Source of the DNA: Volvox africanus
Lineage: Eukaryota; Chlorophyta; Chlorophyceae; Chlamydomonadales; Volvocaceae
NCBI GenBank assembly: GCA_030268105.1
Contig: BSDZ01000102.1
Location: 124,001-188,000 of the forward strand
Direction: 5' to 3'
DNA length: 64,000 nt
The translations under genes and the position numbers were made by a program. This document shows, one piece after another, positions 12,133 through 24,907 of this stretch (the first letter of the stretch is position 1; each line of letters begins with the position of its first letter). The notes below the pieces were generated by a model that was not told where the DNA came from, ran no database searches, and was given only the letters and a program-made list of their open reading frames with translations.

Positions 12133-12480
12133 GCATCTGTTCAGGCACGACTGTTATGGCACGACTAATATGCCCCTGGCGTATTAGGTTCTACCCCGAC
12201 CGAGAGCGGGCCAAGGACCCTAAAGTTAAGGGCAGGGTGCCCTCATGTCGATGGACGGTGACGACCCCAATTAAAGTGACCTGCGAGCTGACCAGTAGCG
12301 GAGTTGACGCCTTAGTTGATTCGGCAGATTCCGCTGGATGCTGGTGGTGGGTGCTGAACCTGGGAAAACCACTGATTTCGGAGAAGTCGGCATAGGAGAC
12401 TTGATGAGGGTTCCCTGAAACACCGGGGAAGGTAGGGACTGCCAGGTTAGTGGCCACGGGTGATGTACCCCCCTATCCTA
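12133..12480 (+). repeat. Module C, first copy (representative of 31)
   Basis: Inserted where plain A units read TATACACACATGCG. The C units read TATACACACAG...CCTACACACACACATGCG, so the insert is bounded by AC runs. It adds 358 bp including extra AC. It has no clear ORF, tRNA, LTR or terminal inverted repeat that I can recognise. Other copies start at 13996, 15439, 17303, 18977, 20420, 22284, 24147, 25590, 27033, 29561, 31004, 32447, 33890, 35088, 35866, 37064, 37842, 38620, 41918, 45216, 46834, 47612, 48391, 49170, 49948 (split by the retrotransposon), 57902, 58680, 60298, 61916 and 63114. Confidence 0.88.
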
Positions 12481-13240
12481 CACACACACATGCGTGAATG
12501 AATCTCCTGGCGCGTGCCTCACCAGCTTCCTTGACTGACGCACCAGAGTGCGTGTCTGTGCCACACCCTCCATCCGTCCCCCCTTCTTTGCTCAGCGTGT
12601 GCAGATGGGTGCATGGCTGCCACATGCACAGCAGCTGTTGCTCGGCTGCTGGACTCCTGCTGGTCACCATGTTTGCACCGACCATCAATTTACCAGTACC
12701 CATGCATATGATACATATGCCGACCATGGCCGTAACAAGCCACGCACCTGCGCATGCAACATTTGAGTTCCCCTGCTTGTCGTAAAAAATCAATCCATGC
12801 ACGTGTGAGATATGGTTCAGGTTGAGGCTCAGGTTGAAGCTCAGGGATTGGGGGTTTGGCACACCGCATCACATTAGCTGGATGGCCAGCCACATACATG
12901 TATACACACATGCGTGAATGAATCTCCTGGCGCGTGCCTCACCAGCTTCCTGGGCTGACGCACCAGAGTGCGTGTCTGTGCCACACCCTCCATCCGTCCC
13001 CCCTTCTTTGCTCAGCGTGTGCAGATGGGTGCATGGCTGCCACATGCATCTTGGGAGCACAGCAATGAACCTTGACCCTTCCTCCGCCGTCCTTGACTTG
13101 AGGCAGGACTGACACAGGACTGACACGGCAGCAGGTAGGGGCGGCCACCGTGAGGCTTGCTTGGCACGCGTGTTGGTGCGTGGTGTGGTCCTGTTGGCGC
13201 CGTTGTTGGTGGGTTGGGTGCGACGGCGCGTGCGTTCGAG

Positions 13241-13313
13241 TTCGCTATAGTCTAGGCGGTCAGGATACGAGATTCTCACTCTCGAGACCTGGATTCGAGT
13301 CCCGGTAGCGAAA
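13241..13313 (+). tRNA. tRNA-Glu(CTC)-like, copy 8
   Basis: Intact acceptor and anticodon stems, anticodon CTC. T arm of the CTGGA class with an A-C mismatch at 53-61. A T4 run is 12 nt downstream. Confidence 0.45.
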
Positions 13314-14683
13314 AGGGGGCGCAGTTTTAACCACAGACCAGCAAAGCACCCGTTCGCGTGGGTGCCAACGCCTGAGCCGACCTGCAGCCGACCTGTAGCC
13401 CAGCTCTGTCCAGCAACGTGCAATCACGATCCTCGCACTCCACATGCGTGAAACTAAGAAGCACCAGGATGCGTGGAGCAACATGCACAGGACGTATGCT
13501 GCTGACGGCGGTCGGTGTGTGGCGGTCGGTGTTGTGTGGTATCATCCGTCTTCAGGATGACTGATCCAGATGCAGCAGGTAGGCCATGTTGCTGATGATG
13601 AGGACCCACTCACCCGCCAGCTCACAAGTTGGGACCACCTGACCCTGCCATGCGGCAGCCTCATCAATCAATCACGCACACCTGGCTACCTGGCCCAACA
13701 GCCAGGTAGCCATAGCTAGCTGTTGCTCGGCTGCTGGACTCCTGCTGGTCACCATGTTTGCACCGACCATCAATCTACCGGTACCCATGCATATGATACA
13801 TATGCCGACCATGGCCGTGACAAGCCACGCACCTGCGCATGCAACATTTGAGTTCCCCTGCTTGTCGTAAAAAATCAATCCATGCACGTGTGAGATATGG
13901 TTCAGGTTGAGGCTCAGGTTGAGGCTCAGGGATTGGGGGTTTGGCACACCGCATCGCATCAGCTGGATGGCCAGCCACATACATGTATACACACAGCATC
14001 TATTCAGGCACGACTGTTATGGCACGACTAATATGCCCCTGGCGTATGAGGTTCTACCCCGACCGAGAGCGGGCCAAAGACCCTTAAGTTAAGGGCAGGG
14101 TGCCCCCATGTCGATGGACGGTGACGACCCCAATTAAAGTGACCTGCGAGCTGACCAGTAGCGGAGTTGACGCCTTAGTTGATTCGGCAGATTCCGCTGG
14201 ATGCTGGTGGTGGGTGCTGAACCTGGGAAAACCACTGATTTCGGAGAAGTCGGCATAGGAGACTTGATGAGGGTTCCCTGAAACACCGGGGAAGGTAGGG
14301 ACTGCCAGGTTAGTGGCCACGGGTGATGTACCCCCCTATCCTACACACACACATGCGTGAATGAATCTCCTGGCGCGTGCCTCACCAGCTTCCTGGGCTG
14401 ACGCACCAGAGTGCGTGTCTGTGCCACACCCTCCATCCGTCCCCCCTTCTTTGCTCAGCGTGTGCAGATGGGTGCATGGCTGCCACATGCATCTTGGGAG
14501 CACAGCAATGAACCTTGACCCTTCCTCCGCCGTCCTTGACTTGAGGCAGGACTGACACAGGACTGACACGGCAGCAGGTAGGGGCGGCCACCGTGAGGCT
14601 TGCTTGGCACGCGTGTTGGTGCGTGGTGTGGTCCTGGTGACGCCGTTGTTGGCGGGTTGGGTGCGACGGCGCGTGCGTTCGAG

Positions 14684-14756
14684 TTCGCTATAGTCTAGGC
14701 GGTCAGGATACGAGATTCTCACTCTCGAGACCTGGATTCGAGTCCCGGTAGCGAAA
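14684..14756 (+). tRNA. tRNA-Glu(CTC)-like, copy 9
   Basis: CTGGA-class T arm, intact acceptor and anticodon stems, anticodon CTC. It lies inside the duplicated 4.58-kb block; its twin is at 19665. Confidence 0.45.
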
Positions 14757-16547
14757 AGGGGGCGCAGTTTTAACCACAGACCAGCAAAGCACCCGTTCGC
14801 GTGGGTGCCAACGCCTGAGCCAACCTGCAGCCGACCTGTAGCCCAGCTCTGTCCAGCAACGTGCAATCACGATCCTCGCACTCCACATGCGTGAAACTAA
14901 GAAGCACCAGGATGCGTGGAGCAACGTGCACAGGACGTATGCTGCTGACGGCGGTTGGTGTGTGGCGGTCGGTGTTGTGTGGTATCATCCGTCTTCAGGA
15001 TGACTGATCCAGATGCAGCAGGTAGGCCATGTTGCTGATGATGAGGACCCACACACCCGCCAGCTCACAAGTTGGGACCACCTGACCCTGCCATGCGGCA
15101 GCCTCATCAATCAATCACTCACACCTGGCTACCTGGCCCAACAGCCAGGTAGCCATAGCTAGCTGTTGCTCGGCTGCTGGACTCCTGCTGGTCACCATGT
15201 TTGCACCGACCATCGATCTACCGGTACCCATGCATATGATACATATGCCGACCATGGCCGTGACAAGCCACGCACCTGCGCATGCAACATTTGAGTTCCC
15301 CTGCTTGTCGTAAAAAATCAATCCATGCACGTGTGAGATATGGTTCAGGTTGAGGCTCAGGTTGAGGCTCAGGGATTGGGGGTTTGGCACACCGCATCGC
15401 ATCAGCTGGATGGCCAGCCACATACATGTATACACACAGCATCTGTTCAGGCACGACTGTTATGGCACGACTAATATGCCCCTGGCGTATTAGGTTCTAC
15501 CCCGACCGAGAGCGGGCCAAAGACCCTAAAGTTAAGGGCAGGGTGCCCCCATGTCGATGGACGGTGACGACCCCAATTAAAGTGACCTGCGAGCTGACCA
15601 GTAGCGGAGTTGACGCCTTAGTTGATTCGGCAGATTCCGCTGGATGCTGGTGGCTGGGTGCTGAACCTGGGAAAACCACTGATTTCGGAGAAGTCGGCAT
15701 AGGAGACTTGATGAGGGTTCCCTGAAACACCGGGGAAGGTAGGGACTGCCAGGTTAGTGGCCACGGGTGATGTACCCCCCTATCCTACACACACACATGC
15801 GTGAATGAATCTCCTGGCGCGTGCCTCACCAGCTTCCTTGACTGACGCACCAGAGTGCGTGTCTGTGCCACACCCTCCATCCGTCCCCCCTTCTTTGCTC
15901 AGCGTGTGCAGATGGGTGCATGGCTGCCACATGCACAGCAGCTATTGCTCGGCTGCTGGACTCCTGCTGGTCACCATGTTTGCACCGACCATCAATTAAC
16001 CAGTACCCATGCATATGATACATATGCCGACCATGGCCGTGACAAGCCACGCACCTGCGCATGCAACATTTGAGTTCCCCTGCTTGTCGTAAAAAATCAA
16101 TCCATGCACGTGTGAGATATGGTTCAGGTTGAGGCTCAGGTTGAAGCTCAGGGATTGGGGGTTTGGCACACCGCATCGCATCAGCTGGATGGCCAGCCAC
16201 ATACATGTATACACACATGCGTGAATGAATCTCCTGGCGCGTGCCTCACCAGCTTCCTGGGCTGACGCACCAGAGTGCGTGTCTGTGCCACACCCTCCAT
16301 CCGTCCCCCCTTCTTTGCTCAGCGTGTGCAGATGGGTGCATGGCTGCCACATGCATCTTGGGAGCACAGCAATGAACCTTGACCCTTCCTCCGCCGTCCT
16401 TGACTTGAGGCAGGACTGACACAGGACTGACACGGCAGCAGGTAGGGGCGGCCACCGTGAGGCTTGCTTGGCACGCGTGTTGGTGCGTGGTGTGGTCCTG
16501 GTGGCGCCGTTGTTGGCGGGTTGGGTGCGACGGCGCGTGCGTTCGAG

Positions 16548-16620
16548 TTCGCTATAGTCTAGGCGGTCAGGATACGAGATTCTCACTCTTGAGACCCGGA
16601 TTCGAGTCCCGGTAGCGAAA
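16548..16620 (+). tRNA. tRNA-Glu(CTC)-like with T6 run, copy 10
   Basis: Acceptor stem intact. The anticodon stem CGAGA/TCTTG is closed by a G-T wobble; anticodon CTC. T arm CCGGA-TTCGAGT-CCCGG with an A-C mismatch at 53-61. Unlike most copies it is followed by six T (16630-16635), a stronger Pol III terminator. Twins are at 21529 and 23392. Confidence 0.48.
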
Positions 16621-16629
16621 AGGGGGCGC

Positions 16630-16635
16630 TTTTTT
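16630..16635 (+). terminator. T6 run after tRNA-Glu-like copy 10
   Basis: Six T residues replace the AGTTTT found in other copies. Runs of four or more T terminate RNA polymerase III, so this is a plausible terminator. The same change is at 21611-21616 and 23474-23479, in duplicated units. Confidence 0.45.
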
Positions 16636-18201
16636 AACCACAGACCAGCAAAGCACCCGTTCGCGTGGGTGCCTACGCCTGAGCCGACCTGCAGCCGACC
16701 TGTAGCCCAGCTCTGTCCAGCAACGTGCAATCACGATCCTCGCACTCCACATGCGTGAAACTAAGAAGCACCAGGATGCGTGGAGCAACATGCACAGGAT
16801 GTATGCTGCTGACGGCGGTTGGTGTGTGGCGGTCGGTGTTGTGTGGTATCATCCGTCTTCAGGATGACTGATCCAGATGCAGCAGGTAGGCCATGTTGCT
16901 GATGATGAGGACCCACACACCCGCCAGCTCACAAGTTGGGACCACCTGACCCTGCCATGCGGCAGCCTCATCAATCAATCACGCACACCTGGCTACCTGG
17001 CCCAACAGCCAGGTAGCCATAGCTAGCTGTTGCTCGGCTGCTGGACTCCTGCTGGTCACCATGTTTGCACCGACCATCAATCTACCGGTACCCATGCATA
17101 TGATACATATGCCGACCATGGCCGTAACAAGCCACGCACCTGCGCATGCAACATTTGAGTTCCCCTGCTTGTCGTAAAAAATCAATCCATGCACGTGTGA
17201 GATATGGTTCAGGTTGAGGCTCAGGTTGAGGCTCAGGGATTGGGGGTTTGGCACACCGCATCGCATCAGCTGGATGGCCAGCCACATACATGTATACACA
17301 CAGCATCTATTCAGGCACGACTGTTATGGCACGACTAATATGCCCCTGGCGTATTAGGTTCTACCCCGACCGAGAGCGGGCCAAAGACCCTTAAGTTAAG
17401 GGCAGGGTGCCCCCATGTCGATGGACGGTGACGACCCCAATTAAAGTGACCTGCGAGCTGACCAGTAGCGGAGTTGACGCCTTGGTTGATTCGGCAGATT
17501 CCGCTGGATGCTGGTGGTGGGTGCTGAACCTGGGAAAACCACTGATTTCGGAGAAGTCGGCATAGGAGACTTGATGAGGGTTCCCTGAAACACCGGGGAA
17601 GGTAGGGACTGCCAGGTTAGTGGCCACGGGTGATGTACCCCCCTATCCTACACACACACATGCGTGAATGAATCTCCTGGCGCGTGCCTCACCAGCTTCC
17701 TTGACTGACGCACCAGAGTGCGTGTCTGTGCCACACCCTCCATCCGTCCCCCCTTCTTTGCTCAGCGTGTGCAGATGGGTGCATGGCTGCCACATGCACA
17801 GCAGCTATTGCTCGGCTGCTGGACTCCTGCTGGTCACCATGTTTGCACCGACCATCAATTAACCAGTACCCATGCATATGATACATATGCCGACCATGGC
17901 CGTGACAAGCCACGCACCTGCGCATGCAACATTTGAGTTCCCCTGCTTGTCGTAAAAAATCAATCCATGCACGTGTGAGATATGGTTCAGGTTGAGGCTC
18001 AGGTTGAAGCTCAGGGATTGGGGGTTTGGCACACCGCATCGCATCAGCTGGATGGCCAGCCACATACATGTATACACACATGCGTGAATGAATCTCCTGG
18101 CGCGTGCCTCACCAGCTTCCTGGGCTGACGCACCAGAGTGCGTGTCTGTGCCACACCCTCCATCCGTCCCCCCTTCTTTGCTCAGCGTGTGCAGATGGGT
18201 G

Positions 18202-18601
18202 GATGGCTGCCACATGCATCTTGGGAGCACAGCAATGAACCTTGACCCTTCCTCCGCCGTCCTTGACTTGAGGCAGGACTGACACAGGACTGACACGGCA
18301 GCAGGTAGGGGCGGCCACCGTGAGGCTTGCTTGGCACGCCTGTTGATGCGTGGTGTGGTCCTGGTGGCGCCGTTGTTGGCGGGTTGGGTGCGACTGCGCG
18401 TGCGTTCGAGTTCGCTATAGTCTAGGCGGTCAGGATACGAGATTCTCACTCTCGAGACCCGGGTTCGATTTCCGGTAGCGAAAAGGGGGCGCAGTTTTAA
18501 CCACAGACCAGCAAAGCACCCGTCCGCGTGGGTGCCAACGCCTGAGCCGACCTGCAGCCGACCTGTAGCCCAGCTCTGTCCAGCAACGTGCAATCACGAT
18601 C
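18202..18601. repeat. Zone I-type patch between the two 4.58-kb copies
   Basis: About 400 bp here carry variants otherwise seen only in zone I: GGTGGATGG, CCTGTTGATGCG, CTGCGCG, the tRNA T loop TTCGATT, and CGTCCGCG, as at 4730-5130 and 6235-6635. The patch ends abruptly at 18601, where module B loses 190 bp (CGATCCT joined to CACAAGTTGG). It may be a conversion or template-switch footprint, or an assembly join. Confidence 0.7.
18411..18483 (+). tRNA. tRNA-Glu(CTC), best-folding class, copy 11
   Basis: Same sequence class as the copies at 4938 and 6443: intact acceptor and anticodon stems, anticodon CTC, T arm CCGGG-TTCGATT-TCCGG. It sits in the zone I-type patch, more than 11 kb from its closest relatives. 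Its module B is cut short downstream by a 190-bp deletion, but the tRNA and its T4 run are complete. Confidence 0.6.
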
Positions 18602-19664
18602 CTCACAAGTTGGGACCACCTGACCCTGCCATGCGGCAGCCTCATCAATCAATCACGCACACCTGGCTACCTGGCCCAACAGCCAGGTAGCCATAGCTAG
18701 CTGTTGCTCGGCTGCTGGACTCCTGCTGGTCACCATGTTTGCACCGACCATCAATCTACCGGTACCCATGCATATGATACATATGCCGACCATGGCCGTG
18801 ACAAGCCACGCACCTGCGCATGCAACATTTGAGTTCCCCTGCTTGTCGTAAAAAATCAATCCATGCACGTGTGAGATATGGTTCAGGTTGAGGCTCAGGT
18901 TGAGGCTCAGGGATTGGGGGTTTGGCACACCGCATCGCATCAGCTGGATGGCCAGCCACATACATGTATACACACAGCATCTATTCAGGCACGACTGTTA
19001 TGGCACGACTAATATGCCCCTGGCGTATGAGGTTCTACCCCGACCGAGAGCGGGCCAAAGACCCTTAAGTTAAGGGCAGGGTGCCCCCATGTCGATGGAC
19101 GGTGACGACCCCAATTAAAGTGACCTGCGAGCTGACCAGTAGCGGAGTTGACGCCTTAGTTGATTCGGCAGATTCCGCTGGATGCTGGTGGTGGGTGCTG
19201 AACCTGGGAAAACCACTGATTTCGGAGAAGTCGGCATAGGAGACTTGATGAGGGTTCCCTGAAACACCGGGGAAGGTAGGGACTGCCAGGTTAGTGGCCA
19301 CGGGTGATGTACCCCCCTATCCTACACACACACATGCGTGAATGAATCTCCTGGCGCGTGCCTCACCAGCTTCCTGGGCTGACGCACCAGAGTGCGTGTC
19401 TGTGCCACACCCTCCATCCGTCCCCCCTTCTTTGCTCAGCGTGTGCAGATGGGTGCATGGCTGCCACATGCATCTTGGGAGCACAGCAATGAACCTTGAC
19501 CCTTCCTCCGCCGTCCTTGACTTGAGGCAGGACTGACACAGGACTGACACGGCAGCAGGTAGGGGCGGCCACCGTGAGGCTTGCTTGGCACGCGTGTTGG
19601 TGCGTGGTGTGGTCCTGGTGACGCCGTTGTTGGCGGGTTGGGTGCGACGGCGCGTGCGTTCGAG

Positions 19665-19737
19665 TTCGCTATAGTCTAGGCGGTCAGGATACGAGATTCT
19701 CACTCTCGAGACCTGGATTCGAGTCCCGGTAGCGAAA
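19665..19737 (+). tRNA. tRNA-Glu(CTC)-like, copy 12
   Basis: Twin of the copy at 14684: CTGGA-class T arm, intact acceptor and anticodon stems, anticodon CTC. Confidence 0.45.
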
Positions 19738-21528
19738 AGGGGGCGCAGTTTTAACCACAGACCAGCAAAGCACCCGTTCGCGTGGGTGCCAACGCCTGAG
19801 CCAACCTGCAGCCGACCTGTAGCCCAGCTCTGTCCAGCAACGTGCAATCACGATCCTCGCACTCCACATGCGTGAAACTAAGAAGCACCAGGATGCGTGG
19901 AGCAACGTGCACAGGACGTATGCTGCTGACGGCGGTTGGTGTGTGGCGGTCGGTGTTGTGTGGTATCATCCGTCTTCAGGATGACTGATCCAGATGCAGC
20001 AGGTAGGCCATGTTGCTGATGATGAGGACCCACACACCCGCCAGCTCACAAGTTGGGACCACCTGACCCTGCCATGCGGCAGCCTCATCAATCAATCACT
20101 CACACCTGGCTACCTGGCCCAACAGCCAGGTAGCCATAGCTAGCTGTTGCTCGGCTGCTGGACTCCTGCTGGTCACCATGTTTGCACCGACCATCGATCT
20201 ACCGGTACCCATGCATATGATACATATGCCGACCATGGCCGTGACAAGCCACGCACCTGCGCATGCAACATTTGAGTTCCCCTGCTTGTCGTAAAAAATC
20301 AATCCATGCACGTGTGAGATATGGTTCAGGTTGAGGCTCAGGTTGAGGCTCAGGGATTGGGGGTTTGGCACACCGCATCGCATCAGCTGGATGGCCAGCC
20401 ACATACATGTATACACACAGCATCTGTTCAGGCACGACTGTTATGGCACGACTAATATGCCCCTGGCGTATTAGGTTCTACCCCGACCGAGAGCGGGCCA
20501 AAGACCCTAAAGTTAAGGGCAGGGTGCCCCCATGTCGATGGACGGTGACGACCCCAATTAAAGTGACCTGCGAGCTGACCAGTAGCGGAGTTGACGCCTT
20601 AGTTGATTCGGCAGATTCCGCTGGATGCTGGTGGCTGGGTGCTGAACCTGGGAAAACCACTGATTTCGGAGAAGTCGGCATAGGAGACTTGATGAGGGTT
20701 CCCTGAAACACCGGGGAAGGTAGGGACTGCCAGGTTAGTGGCCACGGGTGATGTACCCCCCTATCCTACACACACACATGCGTGAATGAATCTCCTGGCG
20801 CGTGCCTCACCAGCTTCCTTGACTGACGCACCAGAGTGCGTGTCTGTGCCACACCCTCCATCCGTCCCCCCTTCTTTGCTCAGCGTGTGCAGATGGGTGC
20901 ATGGCTGCCACATGCACAGCAGCTATTGCTCGGCTGCTGGACTCCTGCTGGTCACCATGTTTGCACCGACCATCAATTAACCAGTACCCATGCATATGAT
21001 ACATATGCCGACCATGGCCGTGACAAGCCACGCACCTGCGCATGCAACATTTGAGTTCCCCTGCTTGTCGTAAAAAATCAATCCATGCACGTGTGAGATA
21101 TGGTTCAGGTTGAGGCTCAGGTTGAAGCTCAGGGATTGGGGGTTTGGCACACCGCATCGCATCAGCTGGATGGCCAGCCACATACATGTATACACACATG
21201 CGTGAATGAATCTCCTGGCGCGTGCCTCACCAGCTTCCTGGGCTGACGCACCAGAGTGCGTGTCTGTGCCACACCCTCCATCCGTCCCCCCTTCTTTGCT
21301 CAGCGTGTGCAGATGGGTGCATGGCTGCCACATGCATCTTGGGAGCACAGCAATGAACCTTGACCCTTCCTCCGCCGTCCTTGACTTGAGGCAGGACTGA
21401 CACAGGACTGACACGGCAGCAGGTAGGGGCGGCCACCGTGAGGCTTGCTTGGCACGCGTGTTGGTGCGTGGTGTGGTCCTGGTGGCGCCGTTGTTGGCGG
21501 GTTGGGTGCGACGGCGCGTGCGTTCGAG

Positions 21529-21601
21529 TTCGCTATAGTCTAGGCGGTCAGGATACGAGATTCTCACTCTTGAGACCCGGATTCGAGTCCCGGTAGCGAA
21601 A
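21529..21601 (+). tRNA. tRNA-Glu(CTC)-like with T6 run, copy 13
   Basis: Twin of the copy at 16548: anticodon stem CGAGA/TCTTG, T arm CCGGA/CCCGG, T6 run at 21611-21616. Confidence 0.47.
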
Positions 21602-23391
21602 AGGGGGCGCTTTTTTAACCACAGACCAGCAAAGCACCCGTTCGCGTGGGTGCCTACGCCTGAGCCGACCTGCAGCCGACCTGTAGCCCAGCTCTGTCCA
21701 GCAACGTGCAATCACGATCCTCGCACTCCACATGCGTGAAACTAAGAAGCACCAGGATGCGTGGAGCAACATGCACAGGATGTATGCTGCTGACGGCGGT
21801 TGGTGTGTGGCGGTCGGTGTTGTGTGGTATCATCCGTCTTCAGGATGACTGATCCAGATGCAGCAGGTAGGCCATGTTGCTGATGATGAGGACCCACACA
21901 CCCGCCAGCTCACAAGTTGGGACCACCTGACCCTGCCATGCGGCAGCCTCATCAATCAATCACGCACACCTGGCTACCTGGCCCAACAGCCAGGTAGCCA
22001 TAGCTAGCTGTTGCTCGGCTGCTGGACTCCTGCTGGTCACCATGTTTGCACCGACCATCAATCTACCGGTACCCATGCATATGATACATATGCCGACCAT
22101 GGCCGTAACAAGCCACGCACCTGCGCATGCAACATTTGAGTTCCCCTGCTTGTCGTAAAAAATCAATCCATGCACGTGTGAGATATGGTTCAGGTTGAGG
22201 CTCAGGTTGAGGCTCAGGGATTGGGGGTTTGGCACACCGCATCGCATCAGCTGGATGGCCAGCCACATACATGTATACACACAGCATCTATTCAGGCACG
22301 ACTGTTATGGCACGACTAATATGCCCCTGGCGTATTAGGTTCTACCCCGACCGAGAGCGGGCCAAAGACCCTTAAGTTAAGGGCAGGGTGCCCCCATGTC
22401 GATGGACGGTGACGACCCCAATTAAAGTGACCTGCGAGCTGACCAGTAGCGGAGTTGACGCCTTGGTTGATTCGGCAGATTCCGCTGGATGCTGGTGGTG
22501 GGTGCTGAACCTGGGAAAACCACTGATTTCGGAGAAGTCGGCATAGGAGACTTGATGAGGGTTCCCTGAAACACCGGGGAAGGTAGGGACTGCCAGGTTA
22601 GTGGCCACGGGTGATGTACCCCCCTATCCTACACACACACATGCGTGAATGAATCTCCTGGCGCGTGCCTCACCAGCTTCCTTGACTGACGCACCAGAGT
22701 GCGTGTCTGTGCCACACCCTCCATCCGTCCCCCCTTCTTTGCTCAGCGTGTGCAGATGGGTGCATGGCTGCCACATGCACAGCAGCTATTGCTCGGCTGC
22801 TGGACTCCTGCTGGTCACCATGTTTGCACCGACCATCAATTAACCAGTACCCATGCATATGATACATATGCCGACCATGGCCGTGACAAGCCACGCACCT
22901 GCGCATGCAACATTTGAGTTCCCCTGCTTGTCGTAAAAAATCAATCCATGCACGTGTGAGATATGGTTCAGGTTGAGGCTCAGGTTGAAGCTCAGGGATT
23001 GGGGGTTTGGCACACCGCATCGCATCAGCTGGATGGCCAGCCACATACATGTATACACACATGCGTGAATGAATCTCCTGGCGCGTGCCTCACCAGCTTC
23101 CTGGGCTGACGCACCAGAGTGCGTGTCTGTGCCACACCCTCCATCCGTCCCCCCTTCTTTGCTCAGCGTGTGCAGATGGGTGCATGGCTGCCACATGCAT
23201 CTTGGGAGCACAGCAATGAACCTTGACCCTTCCTCCGCCGTCCTTGACTTGAGGCAGGACTGACACAGGACTGACACGGCAGCAGGTAGGGGCGGCCACC
23301 GTGAGGCTTGCTTGGCACGCGTGTTGGTGCGTGGTGTGGTCCTGGTGGCGCCGTTGTTGGCGGGTTGGGTGCGACGGCGCGTGCGTTCGAG

Positions 23392-23464
23392 TTCGCTATA
23401 GTCTAGGCGGTCAGGATACGAGATTCTCACTCTTGAGACCCGGATTCGAGTCCCGGTAGCGAAA
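23392..23464 (+). tRNA. tRNA-Glu(CTC)-like with T6 run, copy 14
   Basis: Third member of the T6 class (T run 23474-23479), one 1863-bp block downstream of the copy at 21529. Anticodon CTC, wobble in the anticodon stem, A-C mismatch at 53-61. Confidence 0.47.
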
Positions 23465-24834
23465 AGGGGGCGCTTTTTTAACCACAGACCAGCAAAGCAC
23501 CCGTTCGCGTGGGTGCCTACGCCTGAGCCGACCTGCAGCCGACCTGTAGCCCAGCTCTGTCCAGCAACGTGCAATCACGATCCTCGCACTCCACATGCGT
23601 GAAACTAAGAAGCACCAGGATGCGTGGAGCAACATGCACAGGATGTATGCTGCTGACGGCGGTTGGTGTGTGGCGGTCGGTGTTGTGTGGTATCATCCGT
23701 CTTCAGGATGACTGATCCAGATGCAGCAGGTAGGCCATGTTGCTGATGATGAGGACCCACACACCCGCCAGCTCACAAGTTGGGACCACCTGACCCTGCC
23801 ATGCGGCAGCCTCATCAATCAATCACGCACACCTGGCTACCTGGCCCAACAGCCAGGTAGCCATAGCTAGCTGTTGCTCGGCTGCTGGACTCCTGCTGGT
23901 CACCATGTTTGCACCGACCATCAATCTACCGGTACCCATGCATATGATACATATGCCGACCATGGCCGTGACAAGCCACGCACCTGCGCATGCAACATTT
24001 GAGTTCCCCTGCTTGTCGTAAAAAATCAATCCATGCACGTGTGAGATATGGTTCAGGTTGAGGCTTAGGTTGAGGCTCAGGGATTGGGGGTTTGGCACAC
24101 CGCATCGCATCAGCTGGATGGCCAGCCACATACATGTATACACACAGCATCTGTTCAGGGACGACTGTTATGGCACGACTAATATGCCCCTGGCGTATTA
24201 GGTTCTACCCCGACCGAGAGCGGGCCAAAGACCCTTAAGTTAAGGGCAGGGTGCCCCCATGTCGATGGACGGTGACGACCCCAATTAAAGTGACCTGCGA
24301 GCTGACCAGTAGCGGAGTTGACGCCTTAGTTGATTCGGCAGATTCCGCTGGATGCTGGTGGTGGGTGCTGAACCTGGGAAAACCACTGATTTCGGAGAAG
24401 TCGGCATAGGAGACTTGATGAGGGTTCCCTGAAACACCGGGGAAGGTAGGGACTGCCAGGTTAGTGGCCACGGGTGATGTACCCCCCTATCCTACACACA
24501 CACATGCGTGAATGAATCTCCTGGCGCGTGCCTCACCAGCTTCCTGGGCTGACGCACCAGAGTGCGTGTCTGTGCCACACCCTCCATCCGTCCCCCCTTC
24601 TTTGCTCAGCGTGTGCAGATGGGTGCATGGCTGCCACATGCATCTTGGGAGCACAGCAATGAACCTTGACCCTTCCTCCGCCGTCCTTGACTTGAGGCAG
24701 GACTGACACAGGACTGACACGGCAGCAGGTAGGGGCGGCCACCGTGAGGCTTGCTTGGCACGCGTGTTGGTGCGTGGTGTGGTCCTGGTGGCGCCGTTGT
24801 TGGCGGGTTGGGTGCGACGGCGCGTGCGTTCGAG

Positions 24835-24907
24835 TTCGCTATAGTCTAGGCGGTCAGGATACGAGATTCTCACTCTCGAGACCTGGATTCGAGTCCCGGT
24901 AGCGAAA
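24835..24907 (+). tRNA. tRNA-Glu(CTC)-like, copy 15
   Basis: CTGGA-class T arm, intact acceptor and anticodon stems, anticodon CTC, T4 run downstream. Confidence 0.45.

Larger units (their letters stand above)
13621..18201. repeat. 4.58-kb duplicated block, left copy
   Basis: The block reappears at 18602-23182, offset 4981 bp. Rare variants are shared at the same relative places: CATCTATTCAGG, the one-base insertion GGTGGCTGGG, the T6 run after the tRNA at 16548, GCCGTAACA near 17124, and CCTTGGTTGAT near 17482. I compared diagnostic sites, not every base. The left boundary is sharp (13620 and 18601 differ); the right is a G/C difference at 18202 against 23183. Confidence 0.8.
18602..23182. 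repeat. 4.58-kb duplicated block, right copy
   Basis: Tandem twin of 13621-18201 (offset 4981 bp). It begins exactly at the truncated module B junction. It includes tRNA-like copies at 19665 and 21529 that match those at 14684 and 16548. Near-identity implies a recent event, or collapse and expansion during assembly. Confidence 0.8.

Noticed and set aside
12078..12395. Plus-strand 105-codon ORF spanning the A/C junction, repeated in most C units
   Set aside because: It recurs only because the module recurs, resembles no family I know, and is broken in several copies by small indels.
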